Source: an uncultured Traorella sp. (GTDB lineage: Bacteria; Bacillota_I; Bacilli_A; Erysipelotrichales; Erysipelotrichaceae). Taken from it: a stretch of 52,793 nt of DNA. The DNA lies in contig NZ_CALVGS010000047.1 of NCBI RefSeq assembly GCF_944327115.1, positions 1 to 52,793 of the forward strand. Direction: 5' to 3'. Shown here piece after piece: positions 30,209-39,554 of the stretch (its first letter is position 1; each line of letters starts with the position of its first letter). The position numbers and the translations under genes are program-made. The notes under the pieces are model-generated. The model saw only the letters and a program-made list of their open reading frames with translations. It made no database searches and was not told the DNA's origin.

Positions 30209-31132
30209 TTAATAACTAGGTGTTATTTTTCCTTCTAAAACCAGCTTCTGAATGTTTGTCACTGTCTTGACATCAATGATCTCATCCAATAATGAGGCCA
30301 TTTCAGGTTCTTCTTTATTTACGACCAAAACTGCTTCATCCGCAAGAATATCCAGATTTTGAATTTCCACATAATTCACTTCGATCATCTTATCCAATAT
30401 CTCATCCTTGTTCCATACAGAGGCATCAATATCACCGGACATGACACGCTTTAAGCTCTGCGAATAATCAATATGAACAAATTCTACTTTTTTTCCTTTA
30501 CATATAGCTTCAGTCAAACGTTTTTGATCCACGGAATCATTATCGACACCGATTTTCATACCGTCCTCAACCGCATCATATTTATTGTTTTTAAAAATGA
30601 TGACATGCTCGCTCAGATAAGAATATCTTCCAAAGGACTTTACGATGATGATATTATTATATTTATCCAATATCTGTTCAGCCGCATCTCTGGAAATGAT
30701 GGCATAATCATAACGATTCGATTCCAGCATGCTGATTCGGTTCAAAGAGCCACGCATATACGCCATGGAAGCCGGAATATTATAATGATTTTCCATCGCT
30801 ACCAATAAACCGCTGGCCAATCCTTCATAACGTCGTGAATAAGGCAGAGGCATCACACCGACAATAGAGGTAATCCCCGCAAATTCAAGTAATACCTTCA
30901 TATTTTTCTTAATGAGATAAGAGCCTAGATGTCCCTTTGATTCAATTCTTATCGCATCATTGTTCTGAAGCGTTTTTAAAGCATTCTGCACCGTTCCGCG
31001 TGCAAGATTAAAACGATCACTGATCTCAGTTACCGTAGGAATTTTATCACCGACACTGTATTTTAAAAACTCCTTTGCGAGCGTCAGGGTCACATAACCA
31101 TTTTTACTCAATAAAATTTGCTTATAGTCCAT
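30209..31132 (-). CDS. yhfZ: YhfZ-like GntR-type transcriptional regulator
   Basis: 307 residues from ATG 31132 (GGAG 7 bp before); an ATG 12 bp earlier has no ribosome site. The N-terminal winged helix (about residues 25-65, VTEISDRFNLARGTVQNALK) is GntR-like. The C-terminal 220 residues resemble a periplasmic-binding-protein type ligand domain (GVMPLPYSRRYEGLASGL; YAIISRD), the YhfZ_C type, rather than UTRA or FCD. It is encoded 143 bp upstream of the operon on the same strand, the same place as in E. coli, and is the probable regulator. Confidence 0.85.
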   Translation of the reverse strand: MDYKQILLSKNGYVTLTLAKEFLKYSVGDKIPTVTEISDRFNLARGTVQNALKTLQNNDAIRIESKGHLGSYLIKKNMKVLLEFAGITSIVGVMPLPYSRRYEGLASGLLVAMENHYNIPASMAYMRGSLNRISMLESNRYDYAIISRDAAEQILDKYNNIIIVKSFGRYSYLSEHVIIFKNNKYDAVEDGMKIGVDNDSVDQKRLTEAICKGKKVEFVHIDYSQSLKRVMSGDIDASVWNKDEILDKMIEVNYVEIQNLDILADEAVLVVNKEEPEMASLLDEIIDVKTVTNIQKLVLEGKITPSY

Positions 31133-31186
31133 ATATTTCTCCATCTTTATTCTATCACAAAATAAAGATTTTTAACGATTTTTATA

Positions 31187-31211
31187 AAAAAAAGACGCAT
31201 TTCTGCGTCTT
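31187..31211 (-). terminator. Terminator of uvrB
   Basis: AAGACGCA and TGCGTCTT arms with a four-base loop, followed on the minus strand by eight Ts, about 50 bp after the uvrB stop. Confidence 0.9.
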
Positions 31212-31260
31212 AGGGAAATGAGTTTCTCCCTCATTCATAGTATGACATCAATTCTGATAT

Positions 31261-33228
31261 CTATTCATTTCTTAATTCAATTAACATATCTCTCAGTTCT
31301 GCTGCTCTTTCAAAATCAAGATCCTTGGCAGCCTGCTTCATTTCTTTTTCTAATGAAGATAAAAGCTTATCCTTTTCTTTCTTGCTCATCTTATTTTTCT
31401 TCTTCAGATAGTTAGCGCTCATCTGCTGGGTTTCTTTCGAATGCATGACCTCCTGCACCGGCTTTATGATCGTCTGTGGCGTAATATGATGCTCTTCATT
31501 AAATGTTTTTTGAATCGAACGACGACGATTCGTTTCTTCGATAGCCTTACGCATGCTGTCCGTCATCGTATCCGCATACATGATGACCTTACCTTGTGCA
31601 TTACGGGCAGCACGTCCGATGATCTGAATCAGAGAACGTTCACTTCTTAAAAAGCCTTCTTTATCAGCATCCAGAATCGCAATCAGCGATACTTCAGGAA
31701 TATCCAAGCCTTCTCTTAACAAGTTGATACCAATCAAGACATCAATTTTTCCTAAACGAAGATCTCGTATAATCTCACTTCGTTCGATCGTTTTGATTTC
31801 GTGGTGCAGCCACGCTACTTTCAAGTCCAGCTGTTTAAGATAATTCGTCAGTTCCTCAGCCATCCTTACTGTCAAAGCCGTAATCAATACACGCTCATTC
31901 CTTTGAATCCTTTCATTGATCTCATCTACCAGATCATCGATCTGATGCTGGGTCGGACGTACTTCTACGATCGGATCCAATAATCCCGTCGGACGGATGA
32001 TCTGTTCGATTACTTCACCATGCGTCTGTTCAAGCTCATAATCGCCCGGAGTCGCAGATACATAGATGACCTGATTGATTTTCTCTTGGAATTCTTCAAA
32101 ACGCATCGGACGATTATCTAAAGCACTCGGCAGACGGAAGCCATAATTTACAAGCGTTTCCTTGCGGGCCCGGTCACCATTATACATACCACGGATCTGC
32201 GGTAATGAAACATGGCTTTCATCAATGATCAGAAGATAATCATCAGGGAAATAATCCAGTAGCGTATAAGGACGCTCACCCGCCTTTCGGCCGTCGATAT
32301 GCCTTGAATAATTTTCAATTCCCGAACAGAAACCAAACTCTCGTAAGGCTTCTATATCATAGCGGGTACGCTGTTCCAGGCGCTGTTTCTCTAAAAGCTT
32401 GCCTTGTTTTTCAAGCTCATCCAACCTTTCTTCAAGCTCTTCTTCGATCGTATCGCAGGCATGGAGGATGATGCTTTTTTCAGTTGCATAACCGCTGGCC
32501 GGATAAACGACATATACGGTATAAGCATTAAGCACCTTACCGCTGACAGGCTCTATCTCACAGATTCGTTCGATCTCATCATCAAACAATTCAATGCGTA
32601 ATACGTAGCTGTCCGTATGTCCCGGAGCAATTTCGATAGAATCACCCCTTACACGAAAGCTGGCTCTTTCCAGATCCGTATCATTACGATGATATTGCCG
32701 ATCCACTAATTTTTTTAATAATTCTTTACGATCGATCGTTTCACCGACTCTGATCGTAAAAAACATATCCTTATATTGGGCAGGATTGCTGGCACCATAG
32801 ATACAAGCAACAGAAGCGACAATGATTGTATCCCTTCTTTCTAAAACGGCATTGGTCGCTGCCATCCTCAGCATATCCAGCTCCTGATTTGTCGTCGCTG
32901 TTTTATCAATGTACATATCACTGCTTGGGATATAGGCCTCCGGCTGATAGTAATCAAAATTGGAAACGAAATATTCGACACGATTATGAGGAAAAAATTC
33001 TTTTAATTCCGCATAAAGCTGACCTGCCAAGGTCTTATTATGAGCAAATACCAGGGTCGGTTTATTGACCGCCTGAATGACATTGCTGACCGTAAATGTC
33101 TTACCGGTTCCTGTCGCCCCTAAAAGAACCTGGCTTTTTTTACCGGATTTTATGCCCTCGATCAATTTTTCAATTGCCTGAGGCTGATCACCTTGAGGCT
33201 TGTAATTTGATACTAATTCAAAATCCAT
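31261..33228 (-). CDS. uvrB: Excinuclease ABC subunit B
   Basis: 655 residues, full length. Walker [10 protein letters not shown] (about residues 38-46), the beta-hairpin region [16 protein letters not shown] (about 88), Walker B with DESHVSLPQ (about 338), helicase motifs SATPGDYEL and QIIGRAARN, and the C-terminal UVR motif ([12 protein letters not shown]). It loads onto damaged DNA with UvrA and recruits UvrC. uvrA is not next to it here; the gene ends in its own terminator. GGAGCATTGT precedes the ATG. Confidence 0.97.
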   Translation of the reverse strand: MDFELVSNYKPQGDQPQAIEKLIEGIKSGKKSQVLLGATGTGKTFTVSNVIQAVNKPTLVFAHNKTLAGQLYAELKEFFPHNRVEYFVSNFDYYQPEAYIPSSDMYIDKTATTNQELDMLRMAATNAVLERRDTIIVASVACIYGASNPAQYKDMFFTIRVGETIDRKELLKKLVDRQYHRNDTDLERASFRVRGDSIEIAPGHTDSYVLRIELFDDEIERICEIEPVSGKVLNAYTVYVVYPASGYATEKSIILHACDTIEEELEERLDELEKQGKLLEKQRLEQRTRYDIEALREFGFCSGIENYSRHIDGRKAGERPYTLLDYFPDDYLLIIDESHVSLPQIRGMYNGDRARKETLVNYGFRLPSALDNRPMRFEEFQEKINQVIYVSATPGDYELEQTHGEVIEQIIRPTGLLDPIVEVRPTQHQIDDLVDEINERIQRNERVLITALTVRMAEELTNYLKQLDLKVAWLHHEIKTIERSEIIRDLRLGKIDVLIGINLLREGLDIPEVSLIAILDADKEGFLRSERSLIQIIGRAARNAQGKVIMYADTMTDSMRKAIEETNRRRSIQKTFNEEHHITPQTIIKPVQEVMHSKETQQMSANYLKKKNKMSKKEKDKLLSSLEKEMKQAAKDLDFERAAELRDMLIELRNE

Positions 33229-33247
33229 ACAATGCTCCTTTCTGATG

Positions 33248-33277
33248 AATGAGGCATAGATACTATCTATGCCCTTT
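33248..33277. terminator. Hairpin between ctpA and uvrB
   Basis: GGCATAGATA and TATCTATGCC arms one base apart, followed by CTTTTTTTAT on the plus strand. On the minus strand, the direction of both genes, the T-run is before the hairpin, so it is a poor terminator there. Confidence 0.4.
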
Positions 33278-33279
33278 TT

Positions 33280-34746
33280 TTATCTATTAAATTCTTCAAT
33301 AGCTCGAAGCTTCTGAACATCCTTGCTCTCATCAACATGACTGACATAAATAACCTTCGACAAGATCACCGTCAAAAGTTCATCATCCAGTTCATCTTGG
33401 GCATCCAATCCATAATCCGATTCAAATTGGCGCAGTGCTTGTAACGTTTGTGTTGAAAAATAACCGTCCTGACGATCGATATCATAACCGAGATAATCCA
33501 AATAGATCTGCATCGTATGACAGGCAGATGAAACGCTGTCCACGCCCACCGTTTCGAAATCCTTCGGTGCCGGTGTCAATAAAGCGTTCGCCGTTTCTAC
33601 CAAAATATCCGGTGTAATTCCGACATTATTGATCGAATTACCATTTGGTGACAACCAAATGGCTTTCGTATATTTCAACATGCTTCCATCACTGAACGGA
33701 ATCGTCGTCTGAATCGTTCCCTTGCCATAAGAAACATCCCCGATGATCGTTGCATTCAGCGTTTCCTTTAAAGCAATCGCAAGAACCTCAGCAGCACTTG
33801 CCGTATCCTGATTGATCAAAACCTCGATCTGATCATATTCATAAGGCTGGATATTCGAATTGGTCCGATCCACGACAACATTTTTTTCCTTATCCTGCTC
33901 CTGAAGCACGATGCTTCCTTGAGGCAGAAAATAAGAAGCGATATCAACCACAGAAGTCAAATATCCACCGCCATTATCCCGTAAATCGATCAATATCTTT
34001 TTAATGCCCTGTTCTTCAAAATCAGCTAAGATATCTCCAACGACCGAAGCCGTATTATCAGCCACTGTCAAAATTTCCAAAACGCCCACATCACCATCGA
34101 TATAACCGTTTGCACTGGAATTCACATCCCCGCGAAGACATTCAAGATCCAACAGTTCCTTGCCCCGTTGCACGCTGATCATTACCCGGCTTCCTGCTTC
34201 ACCTTTTACCGCAGCCGAAATATCTTCGATATCTTCTACCGCAACGCCATCGACCTTGCGAATGATATCACCGACCCTCAATCCTGCTTTCTCCGCAGGA
34301 GAGTCCTTGAATACCCTTAGGATGATATAGTCTTGTGTGGCCGTCGAATACTGGACGCCAATTCCCACAAATGCACCCTCCATGCTTGAAATAAACTGCT
34401 TGGCATACTCACTGTCCATATATTGTGTATGAATATCTATTTCCTGTGAGGTAAGACCGTAAATGGCATCATCCAGCAAATGTGTGGGCAGATTCTCAAT
34501 TTCATTACCAAAATACCAGTACTCATTCATGATCTTAAGGATCGTATTCAATTTACTGCTTGAAATGCTCTTTGAATCCTGTGGCTCCGCCAAAAGGGTT
34601 CCTGCAGTCATCCCACAAAAAAATAAAACAACAGCTAATACGACACCCAGCGTCACCTTTATATATTTTCTATGTCTGGCACGTCTTTCATCCGGCCATT
34701 CATGCTTTACGAGTTTTACTCTTACTACCTTTTTTTCTTCGCTCAT
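33280..34746 (-). CDS. S41 family C-terminal processing peptidase
   Basis: 488 residues from ATG 34746 (AGGAGT 9 bp upstream). A basic cytoplasmic tail and one membrane helix (about residues 35-55, VTLGVVLAVVLFFCGMTAG) anchor it outside the cell. A PDZ domain (about 110-190) is followed by the S41 core with nucleophile Ser in DTASAAEVLA (about 320) and Lys in SYGKGTIQ (about 345), and a C-terminal peptidoglycan-binding-like domain (about 400-460, LDYLGYDIDRQDGYFSTQT). Typical CtpA/CtpB of Firmicutes. Confidence 0.93.
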   Translation of the reverse strand: MSEEKKVVRVKLVKHEWPDERRARHRKYIKVTLGVVLAVVLFFCGMTAGTLLAEPQDSKSISSSKLNTILKIMNEYWYFGNEIENLPTHLLDDAIYGLTSQEIDIHTQYMDSEYAKQFISSMEGAFVGIGVQYSTATQDYIILRVFKDSPAEKAGLRVGDIIRKVDGVAVEDIEDISAAVKGEAGSRVMISVQRGKELLDLECLRGDVNSSANGYIDGDVGVLEILTVADNTASVVGDILADFEEQGIKKILIDLRDNGGGYLTSVVDIASYFLPQGSIVLQEQDKEKNVVVDRTNSNIQPYEYDQIEVLINQDTASAAEVLAIALKETLNATIIGDVSYGKGTIQTTIPFSDGSMLKYTKAIWLSPNGNSINNVGITPDILVETANALLTPAPKDFETVGVDSVSSACHTMQIYLDYLGYDIDRQDGYFSTQTLQALRQFESDYGLDAQDELDDELLTVILSKVIYVSHVDESKDVQKLRAIEEFNR

Positions 34747-34769
34747 AATCATACTCCTGTGACTTTTGT

Positions 34770-34778
34770 ATTATACCA
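34770..34778 (-). promoter_or_regulatory. Extended -10 promoter of the ctpA-like gene
   Basis: TGGTATAAT on the minus strand, 24 bp upstream of the start codon. A canonical -35 is not evident, as usual with extended -10 promoters. Confidence 0.7.
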
Positions 34779-34813
34779 CGATTTATCTAATTATTACATC
34801 TTTCCACAACAAA

Positions 34814-34835
34814 AAGAATGTCACTCCACATTCTT
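34814..34835 (-). terminator. Terminator at the DUF1836 stop codon
   Basis: AAGAATGT and ACATTCTT arms around a six-base loop, with TTTTTGTTG after it on the minus strand. The TGA stop of the DUF1836 gene lies in the loop. Confidence 0.75.
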
Positions 34836-35318
34836 CTCTTTGACCTCTTTAATCAGACGCTGCACATTGAATTTATTGACCAATGATTCATTGACTGAAT
34901 GTAAGATCTTGGTCAACGGATCATCTGTATCTGCCTTTTGATGCTTAACCGGCTCCCCATTATAAATAGATAAGATACAAGCCTCGAGATCTTCGATATA
35001 ATAATTATAGGCCTGTTCGATCGGATACGCATGAACCTGAAGCCGTATCATCTGTGTGATCTCATTCATGGAATATACCTGTTTAAAAATACATACAACG
35101 ATCAAATACGCTATATGAGTGGTCGTATATCTTCTTTTTTTAGGTGCATCGACGATCCCATGCTTGACATAATTATTGATCATAGATTTTGTAATCAATT
35201 TTTCATCATTATGCGGTATGAAATCAAGCCATTCTTCAAGCAAAGTTACAACCTGATCGATATATAAGTCAATTACCGGAAGCTCCTCCCATCGCGGTAA
35301 ATGTATTGATGTTTCCAT
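34821..35318 (-). CDS. DUF1836 domain-containing protein
   Basis: 165 residues from ATG 35318 (AAGAAGGTG upstream). DUF1836 proteins have a MerR-like N-terminal helix-turn-helix (LITKSMINNYVKHGIVDAP, about residues 58-76, then the KKRRYTTTHIAYL turn) followed by a helical domain, and are thought to bind DNA. It is divergent from degV, with overlapping promoters that contain two palindromes, so it may control degV and itself. Confidence 0.85.
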   Translation of the reverse strand: METSIHLPRWEELPVIDLYIDQVVTLLEEWLDFIPHNDEKLITKSMINNYVKHGIVDAPKKRRYTTTHIAYLIVVCIFKQVYSMNEITQMIRLQVHAYPIEQAYNYYIEDLEACILSIYNGEPVKHQKADTDDPLTKILHSVNESLVNKFNVQRLIKEVKEKNVE

Positions 35319-35359
35319 ATTTTCACCTTCTTTTGATAATTTTATCATACACATTTTTA

Positions 35360-35376
35360 TTGTCAACTATTGACAA
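35360..35376. promoter_or_regulatory. Inverted repeat TTGTCAA-CTA-TTGACAA with back-to-back -35 boxes
   Basis: A perfect 7-bp inverted repeat with a 3-bp spacer. Each arm is the TTGACA box of one of two divergent promoters: degV on the plus strand and DUF1836 on the minus strand (TAAAAT 16 bp on). Confidence 0.7.
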
Positions 35377-35398
35377 TATAACATTTACAAGTTATTCT
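35370..35398 (+). promoter_or_regulatory. degV promoter
   Basis: TTGACA (35370-35375), 17-bp spacer, TATTCT (35393-35398). The 19-bp palindrome at 35396-35414 covers the -10 edge and start point. Confidence 0.7.
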
Positions 35399-35414
35399 AG
35401 TATTGAATACTAGA
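35396..35414. promoter_or_regulatory. 19-bp palindromic operator TCTAGTATT-G-AATACTAGA
   Basis: Perfect 9-bp arms around one base, placed over the start of transcription of degV. This is a classical repressor position; the binding protein is not known (DUF1836 neighbour or a TetR-type protein elsewhere). Confidence 0.7.
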
Positions 35415-35434
35415 TAGTATGGTAAGGAGAAACT

Positions 35435-36268
35435 ATGACACAAATTATCAGCGACACCTCAACTCTTTATAGCGTTGCCGAAGGCAAAGAAAAAGATTTG
35501 ATCATTCTGCCTTTACAGATTGCCATTGATCAGAAAACTTATTATGAGTATGAAGAAATCACATCAGAACAGCTTCTTGAAAAAATAAGAAACGGTGCGA
35601 TCCCCTCATCATCTCAGCCTTCTATCGGTGACGTATTAAATGCTTATGAATCAAATCCTGATCAGCCATTACTGAATATAACGATGGCGGATGGTTTAAG
35701 CGGTACCTATCAAAATGCAATCATGGCCCAGCAGCAATGTCCAAACCAAGACATTACCGTATTAAATTCAAAAACGCTGTGCGGACCTCACCGTTATCTT
35801 GTCAACAAAGCATTAAAATTAGCAAAAGAAGGAAAATCAAGCGCTGAAATCGTTACGGCACTCATGCCATCCATTGATAACAGCGTTTCATTCCTGATTC
35901 CTCAAAACTTTGAATTCTTAAAAAGAGGAGGCCGATGCTCAGCACTGTCAGCATCTGTTGGCGGTCTTTTGAGATTGACGATCGTCATGAAGCAATCAGA
36001 TGATGGCAAGGTCCTTGAGAAACATGCCGTTGCAAGAACTTATAAAAAAGCACTGGCAAGTATCGCTGAATCCTTTAAGGAAAAAGGTGTTGATGAAAAT
36101 TATATCATCACGATTTCACATGCGACAACTGAAAAACAAGTATTAGAAACAAAGGCTTATTTCCAAAATGAATTTCCAAATACAGAGATAGAGATTTATG
36201 ATTTAAGCCCGGTATTCATTACCCAAGGCGGCCCTGGTTGTCTTGCTGTACAGTGTATCATGAAATAA
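35435..36268 (+). CDS. DegV family protein (fatty-acid binding)
   Basis: 277 residues, standard size. N-terminal DegV pattern IISDTSTLYSV (the S/T-D-S/T start), PSSSQPSIGDVLNAYE (about residues 57-72), LSGTYQNAIMA (about 90), then the hydrophobic C-terminal domain with LKRGGRCSALSA (about 165) and a SHATTEKQ element. DegV/FakB proteins bind fatty acids and present them to the FakA kinase. It is monocistronic, with a bidirectional terminator after it. Confidence 0.9.
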   Translation: MTQIISDTSTLYSVAEGKEKDLIILPLQIAIDQKTYYEYEEITSEQLLEKIRNGAIPSSSQPSIGDVLNAYESNPDQPLLNITMADGLSGTYQNAIMAQQQCPNQDITVLNSKTLCGPHRYLVNKALKLAKEGKSSAEIVTALMPSIDNSVSFLIPQNFEFLKRGGRCSALSASVGGLLRLTIVMKQSDDGKVLEKHAVARTYKKALASIAESFKEKGVDENYIITISHATTEKQVLETKAYFQNEFPNTEIEIYDLSPVFITQGGPGCLAVQCIMK

Positions 36269-36297
36269 AGATTTCGCATCAAGCGAAATCTTTTTTT
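36267..36297. terminator. Bidirectional terminator between degV and the M23 gene
   Basis: 11-bp arms AAAGATTTCGC and GCGAAATCTTT around a five-base loop, with T-runs on both strands. Serves convergent genes ending at 36268 and 36296. Confidence 0.9.
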
Positions 36298-37645
36298 AAT
36301 ATGGAATATAATCTTCCGGTCTTTCACGGCATACAGGTGCTTTATTGCTGCATTCCCAGCCATAAGCATGATAACTCATACCAAATGTATAATTACCTGT
36401 ATTGCGAACATAGTTATATGCTTCCTCTACCGTCATCGAACCTAAATTATATAAATCGATATGTACGTGAGGTCCCGTGGAGTTTCCGGTCGAACCTCTG
36501 GCTGCCACAACCTGTCCCTGGGTCACGACCTGACCCGGTGATACCGTAATCGAATTATACTGCAGATGCAGCATATGGATCGCATATGTCGTTCCATTGA
36601 CCGTACCGATGATCATGACATTATTTCCCGTAGCAGGATTTTTTGTACCTTCTACCGATGTTATATTTTGAGCAATGGCAACGATTCCGTTAAACGCTGC
36701 ATATACCGGTGTTCCACGAGAACCAGCGATATCCATGCCGGAGTGTCTGGCACCTCCAAAACTGGCAGGATAGTACCATGTTCCTGCTGAACGGTAACCT
36801 GATACGACCATACCAAAGCCGGTAGTATCTGAAATATCACCATCTCCGACACTGAATGACGGCATGCTGTTACGTATAGAATTTACAGTAGATTCCAAAC
36901 GGCTATATTCATCCATCAAATCTGCTTCTTTTTCATGTTGTTCCGCAATCAACTGATTCTGATAACTTTCAAGAGCGGCAAGATCGTTTCTTTCACTATC
37001 CAAAACCGCCTTCTGTGCTTCAACGCCTTCTTTCTGTACTTCAAGCTGATTCTGATCCAGCTCAAGCTGGGCAATATCCGCACTTAACAATTCGATCTGC
37101 TCCTGTTCAGAAGCGGTGATCTGATTCATGATGCTGAATCTGCGAATCAAATCAACGAAATCCGTAGCACCCATCAGAAAATCAATAAAACCAAAGGTTC
37201 TTTTAAACGTCTGCGTTTCCACCATACGTTCTTTGATCTGACTATCACGCTGTTCGATATCCTGCTCTTTCGCAGCAATTTCTTCTTCTAAAATAGAAAT
37301 GTTTGTTTCCAGTTCACTTATTTGATTCTCAAGCGTTTGGATCTCACTGTCTTTTGCTTCGATCTGACTCTGAATATCATGCAGCACATCATATAATGCA
37401 TCAATATCGCCCTGAATAGCCGCTATCTGTTCATCAAGACTGTCCATGCTGTTTTCTACGTTATTTGCCTTTTGAATCAGATAGGCATTAAATCCCTGAC
37501 ATGAAGCAATCAGATCCTCAGAGATACGGCCGTTGCAGACACTGTACCAGTAATCTTCATCCCCGCTGTAATCGATCGCATACGCCGGCGAAATCGAATA
37601 TAACAGCATTGCGCAGATAACCAATATACTGACCTTCTTCTTCAT
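36296..37645 (-). CDS. Coiled-coil M23 family peptidoglycan hydrolase (PcsB/EnvC type)
   Basis: 449 residues from ATG 37645, overlapping ftsX by 4 bp (ATGA). A signal peptide (KKKVSILVICAMLLYSISP then AYA) is followed by a long coiled coil (about residues 50-250, repeated Glu/Gln/Ile heptads) and an M23 LytM domain with zinc ligands in RHSGMDIAGSRG (about 305) and STGPHVHIDLY (about 390). Position directly after ftsEX marks it as the hydrolase that FtsEX switches on during division, like PcsB in streptococci. Confidence 0.92.
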   Translation of the reverse strand: MKKKVSILVICAMLLYSISPAYAIDYSGDEDYWYSVCNGRISEDLIASCQGFNAYLIQKANNVENSMDSLDEQIAAIQGDIDALYDVLHDIQSQIEAKDSEIQTLENQISELETNISILEEEIAAKEQDIEQRDSQIKERMVETQTFKRTFGFIDFLMGATDFVDLIRRFSIMNQITASEQEQIELLSADIAQLELDQNQLEVQKEGVEAQKAVLDSERNDLAALESYQNQLIAEQHEKEADLMDEYSRLESTVNSIRNSMPSFSVGDGDISDTTGFGMVVSGYRSAGTWYYPASFGGARHSGMDIAGSRGTPVYAAFNGIVAIAQNITSVEGTKNPATGNNVMIIGTVNGTTYAIHMLHLQYNSITVSPGQVVTQGQVVAARGSTGNSTGPHVHIDLYNLGSMTVEEAYNYVRNTGNYTFGMSYHAYGWECSNKAPVCRERPEDYIPY

Positions 37646-38556
37646 CTCTTCCACCTCAGATACTTATTAACCGCAAAGAAGCTTCCCAGCATACCGACGA
37701 TCATGCCGGTCGCCAAAAGCGCTAAAGATACATATACCGCAAAAGGAATCACGGGCTGCATCCGAAACATAGGAATCAGCAGTACACCATTAAGCGCATT
37801 GTACACATAACTATAACCGAAGATCGTAAGCAATATCGGAAGGATCGCCCCGATAACTCCGATCATCATTCCCTCGATCATAAAAGGCATTTTGATAAAG
37901 CCGTTGGTAGCACCTACGTTACGCATGATCGAAATCTCACTGTTTCTTGAATAGATCGCACTCTTGATCGTATTAGAAATCAAAAATATAGCCAATACGC
38001 TAAGTGCCGCCACAAAGATACCGCCCGCAATACGAACGCCATCCATGGCTTTTACAAGCATGACAACGCTGTCACCACCATAAGCAGCATCATAGATTCC
38101 CTCAAGATCCTGCAGTTCCTTACTTACTGTTTCCAAATTATTTCCATTGTCAACTTCGATGACAAACGCATTCAACAAAGGATTTCCTTCACCCCGATAA
38201 GCAGCATATAACCTTTGCGAAGCTTCATCATCGTTATTGCCAATATAACTTTCTAATTCCTGTTCTTTATCTGAAAAAGTAACTTTGACCACATGATCCA
38301 TCGCTTCTATTTCTGATTGAAGAACAGTAATTTCTTCCTGTGTCAATGTATTTTCGATCGTTGCATATATCTGCAGCGATTCTTCGATACTATATGTAAA
38401 GCTTGATACATTACCCGCAAGCACCAAAAACACCATCAGCAATGTTAACGTTACACTGACAGCACTGGCACTTGAAAAAGTCAGAGCCAAATGACGGGCA
38501 ATGCTTTTAAACGCCGTTTTTGTATGATAGGGAATTGATTTAAAAAATTTAATCAT
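37642..38556 (-). CDS. ftsX: Cell division protein FtsX
   Basis: 304 residues, four membrane helices: one at about residues 22-50 before the large extracellular loop (about 50-170) and three near the C-terminus. The extracellular domain is the part that contacts the M23 hydrolase encoded next. It overlaps ftsE by 8 bp and the hydrolase gene by 4 bp. Ends with TGA, used here as a true stop. Confidence 0.93.
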   Translation of the reverse strand: MIKFFKSIPYHTKTAFKSIARHLALTFSSASAVSVTLTLLMVFLVLAGNVSSFTYSIEESLQIYATIENTLTQEEITVLQSEIEAMDHVVKVTFSDKEQELESYIGNNDDEASQRLYAAYRGEGNPLLNAFVIEVDNGNNLETVSKELQDLEGIYDAAYGGDSVVMLVKAMDGVRIAGGIFVAALSVLAIFLISNTIKSAIYSRNSEISIMRNVGATNGFIKMPFMIEGMMIGVIGAILPILLTIFGYSYVYNALNGVLLIPMFRMQPVIPFAVYVSLALLATGMIVGMLGSFFAVNKYLRWKR

Positions 38557-39238
38557 TCTTTAGATATCCTCCCTTCTTTATATCAGCCACGATATACCCC
38601 TCTTCAAGCGCAATCGTCCTTTTCTTGATATTATTGACGATCGTTGAATCATGAGTCACCATGACAATCGTTGTTTTCTCCTTTTCATTGATCTTCTCTA
38701 AAAGCTCCATGATCTCCTTGGACATTTCAGGATCAAGATTTCCCGTAGGCTCATCGGCAATCAGCACTTTTGGATGATTGGCAATCGCCCTTCCGATCGT
38801 AACACGCTGCTGCTGTCCGCCTGAAAGCTCATTAGGAAAAGATTTCGCCTTATCCTCCAGCGAAACTAATTCCAAAACCTCTCTTACACGTCTGCGGATC
38901 GATAGCTTATCTTGACCGATGCACTCCATCGCAAAAGCAATATTTTCAAATACGGTAAGGCTCGGCAATAAACGATAATCCTGAAATACGATTCCCAAAT
39001 TTCTTCTATATAATGGTACATGCTTATGTTTTAAGCTTCCTACATCTGTATCGGCTACAATGACCTTCCCCTCATCAGGAATTTCTTCACCATCCAAAAG
39101 CTTGATCAACGTCGATTTTCCGGATCCGGTAGGACCGATGATATAAACAAATTCACCTTCATCAATATATAATGAAATATTCTTAAGAGCATTCACACCG
39201 TTTTTATACGATTTAGAAACATTCTCTAATGATATCAC
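38549..39238 (-). CDS. ftsE: Cell division ATP-binding protein FtsE
   Basis: About 229 residues from GTG 39238 (MISLENVSKSY start), which is 11 bp after GGAGG; a GTG 9 bp earlier and TTG at 39256 are in frame but too close to or on top of the ribosome site. Walker A IGPTGSGKSTL (about residues 35-45), signature LSGGQQQR (about 139), Walker B VLIADEPTGNLD. The ABC ATPase of the FtsEX complex at the septum. An extended -10 (TGTTATAAT) lies just upstream. Confidence 0.93.
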   Translation of the reverse strand: MISLENVSKSYKNGVNALKNISLYIDEGEFVYIIGPTGSGKSTLIKLLDGEEIPDEGKVIVADTDVGSLKHKHVPLYRRNLGIVFQDYRLLPSLTVFENIAFAMECIGQDKLSIRRRVREVLELVSLEDKAKSFPNELSGGQQQRVTIGRAIANHPKVLIADEPTGNLDPEMSKEIMELLEKINEKEKTTIVMVTHDSTIVNNIKKRTIALEEGYIVADIKKGGYLKND

Positions 39239-39521
39239 TTTTATCACATCCTCCAAATTATTATAACATAGTTTCCGTTTTCATGAATTCCCAAAACGAC
39301 TTTTTTTCGTGGTAAATTGTGGGATATATTTGTGATAAATTACATCGATCATATCAAAACCAAACACATCCTTTTATATATTTGAAAAAGCTCTCTTTTC
39401 CATTTTATCCCGATAAAACTTAATTATTTAGCCTTTTCTATCACACTCTTTCATATCCGTCCATAAATATGATCTCAACATGATAACACATAAAATACCC
39501 CGGCATGTAAATTCCGGCTAT
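39239..39521. other. Intergenic region upstream of ftsE
   Basis: About 280 bp, AT-rich. It holds an extended -10-like TGTTATAAT close to ftsE and no open frame or clear RNA structure. I see nothing else that can be named. Confidence 0.5.
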
Positions 39522-39543
39522 GAAAAAGACATCCTTAGATGTC
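39522..39543 (-). terminator. Terminator of the yitT-like gene
   Basis: GGACATC and GATGTCT arms with a four-base loop, followed by TTTTC on the minus strand, 12 bp after the stop. Confidence 0.75.
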
Positions 39544-39554
39544 CATTCATATCA

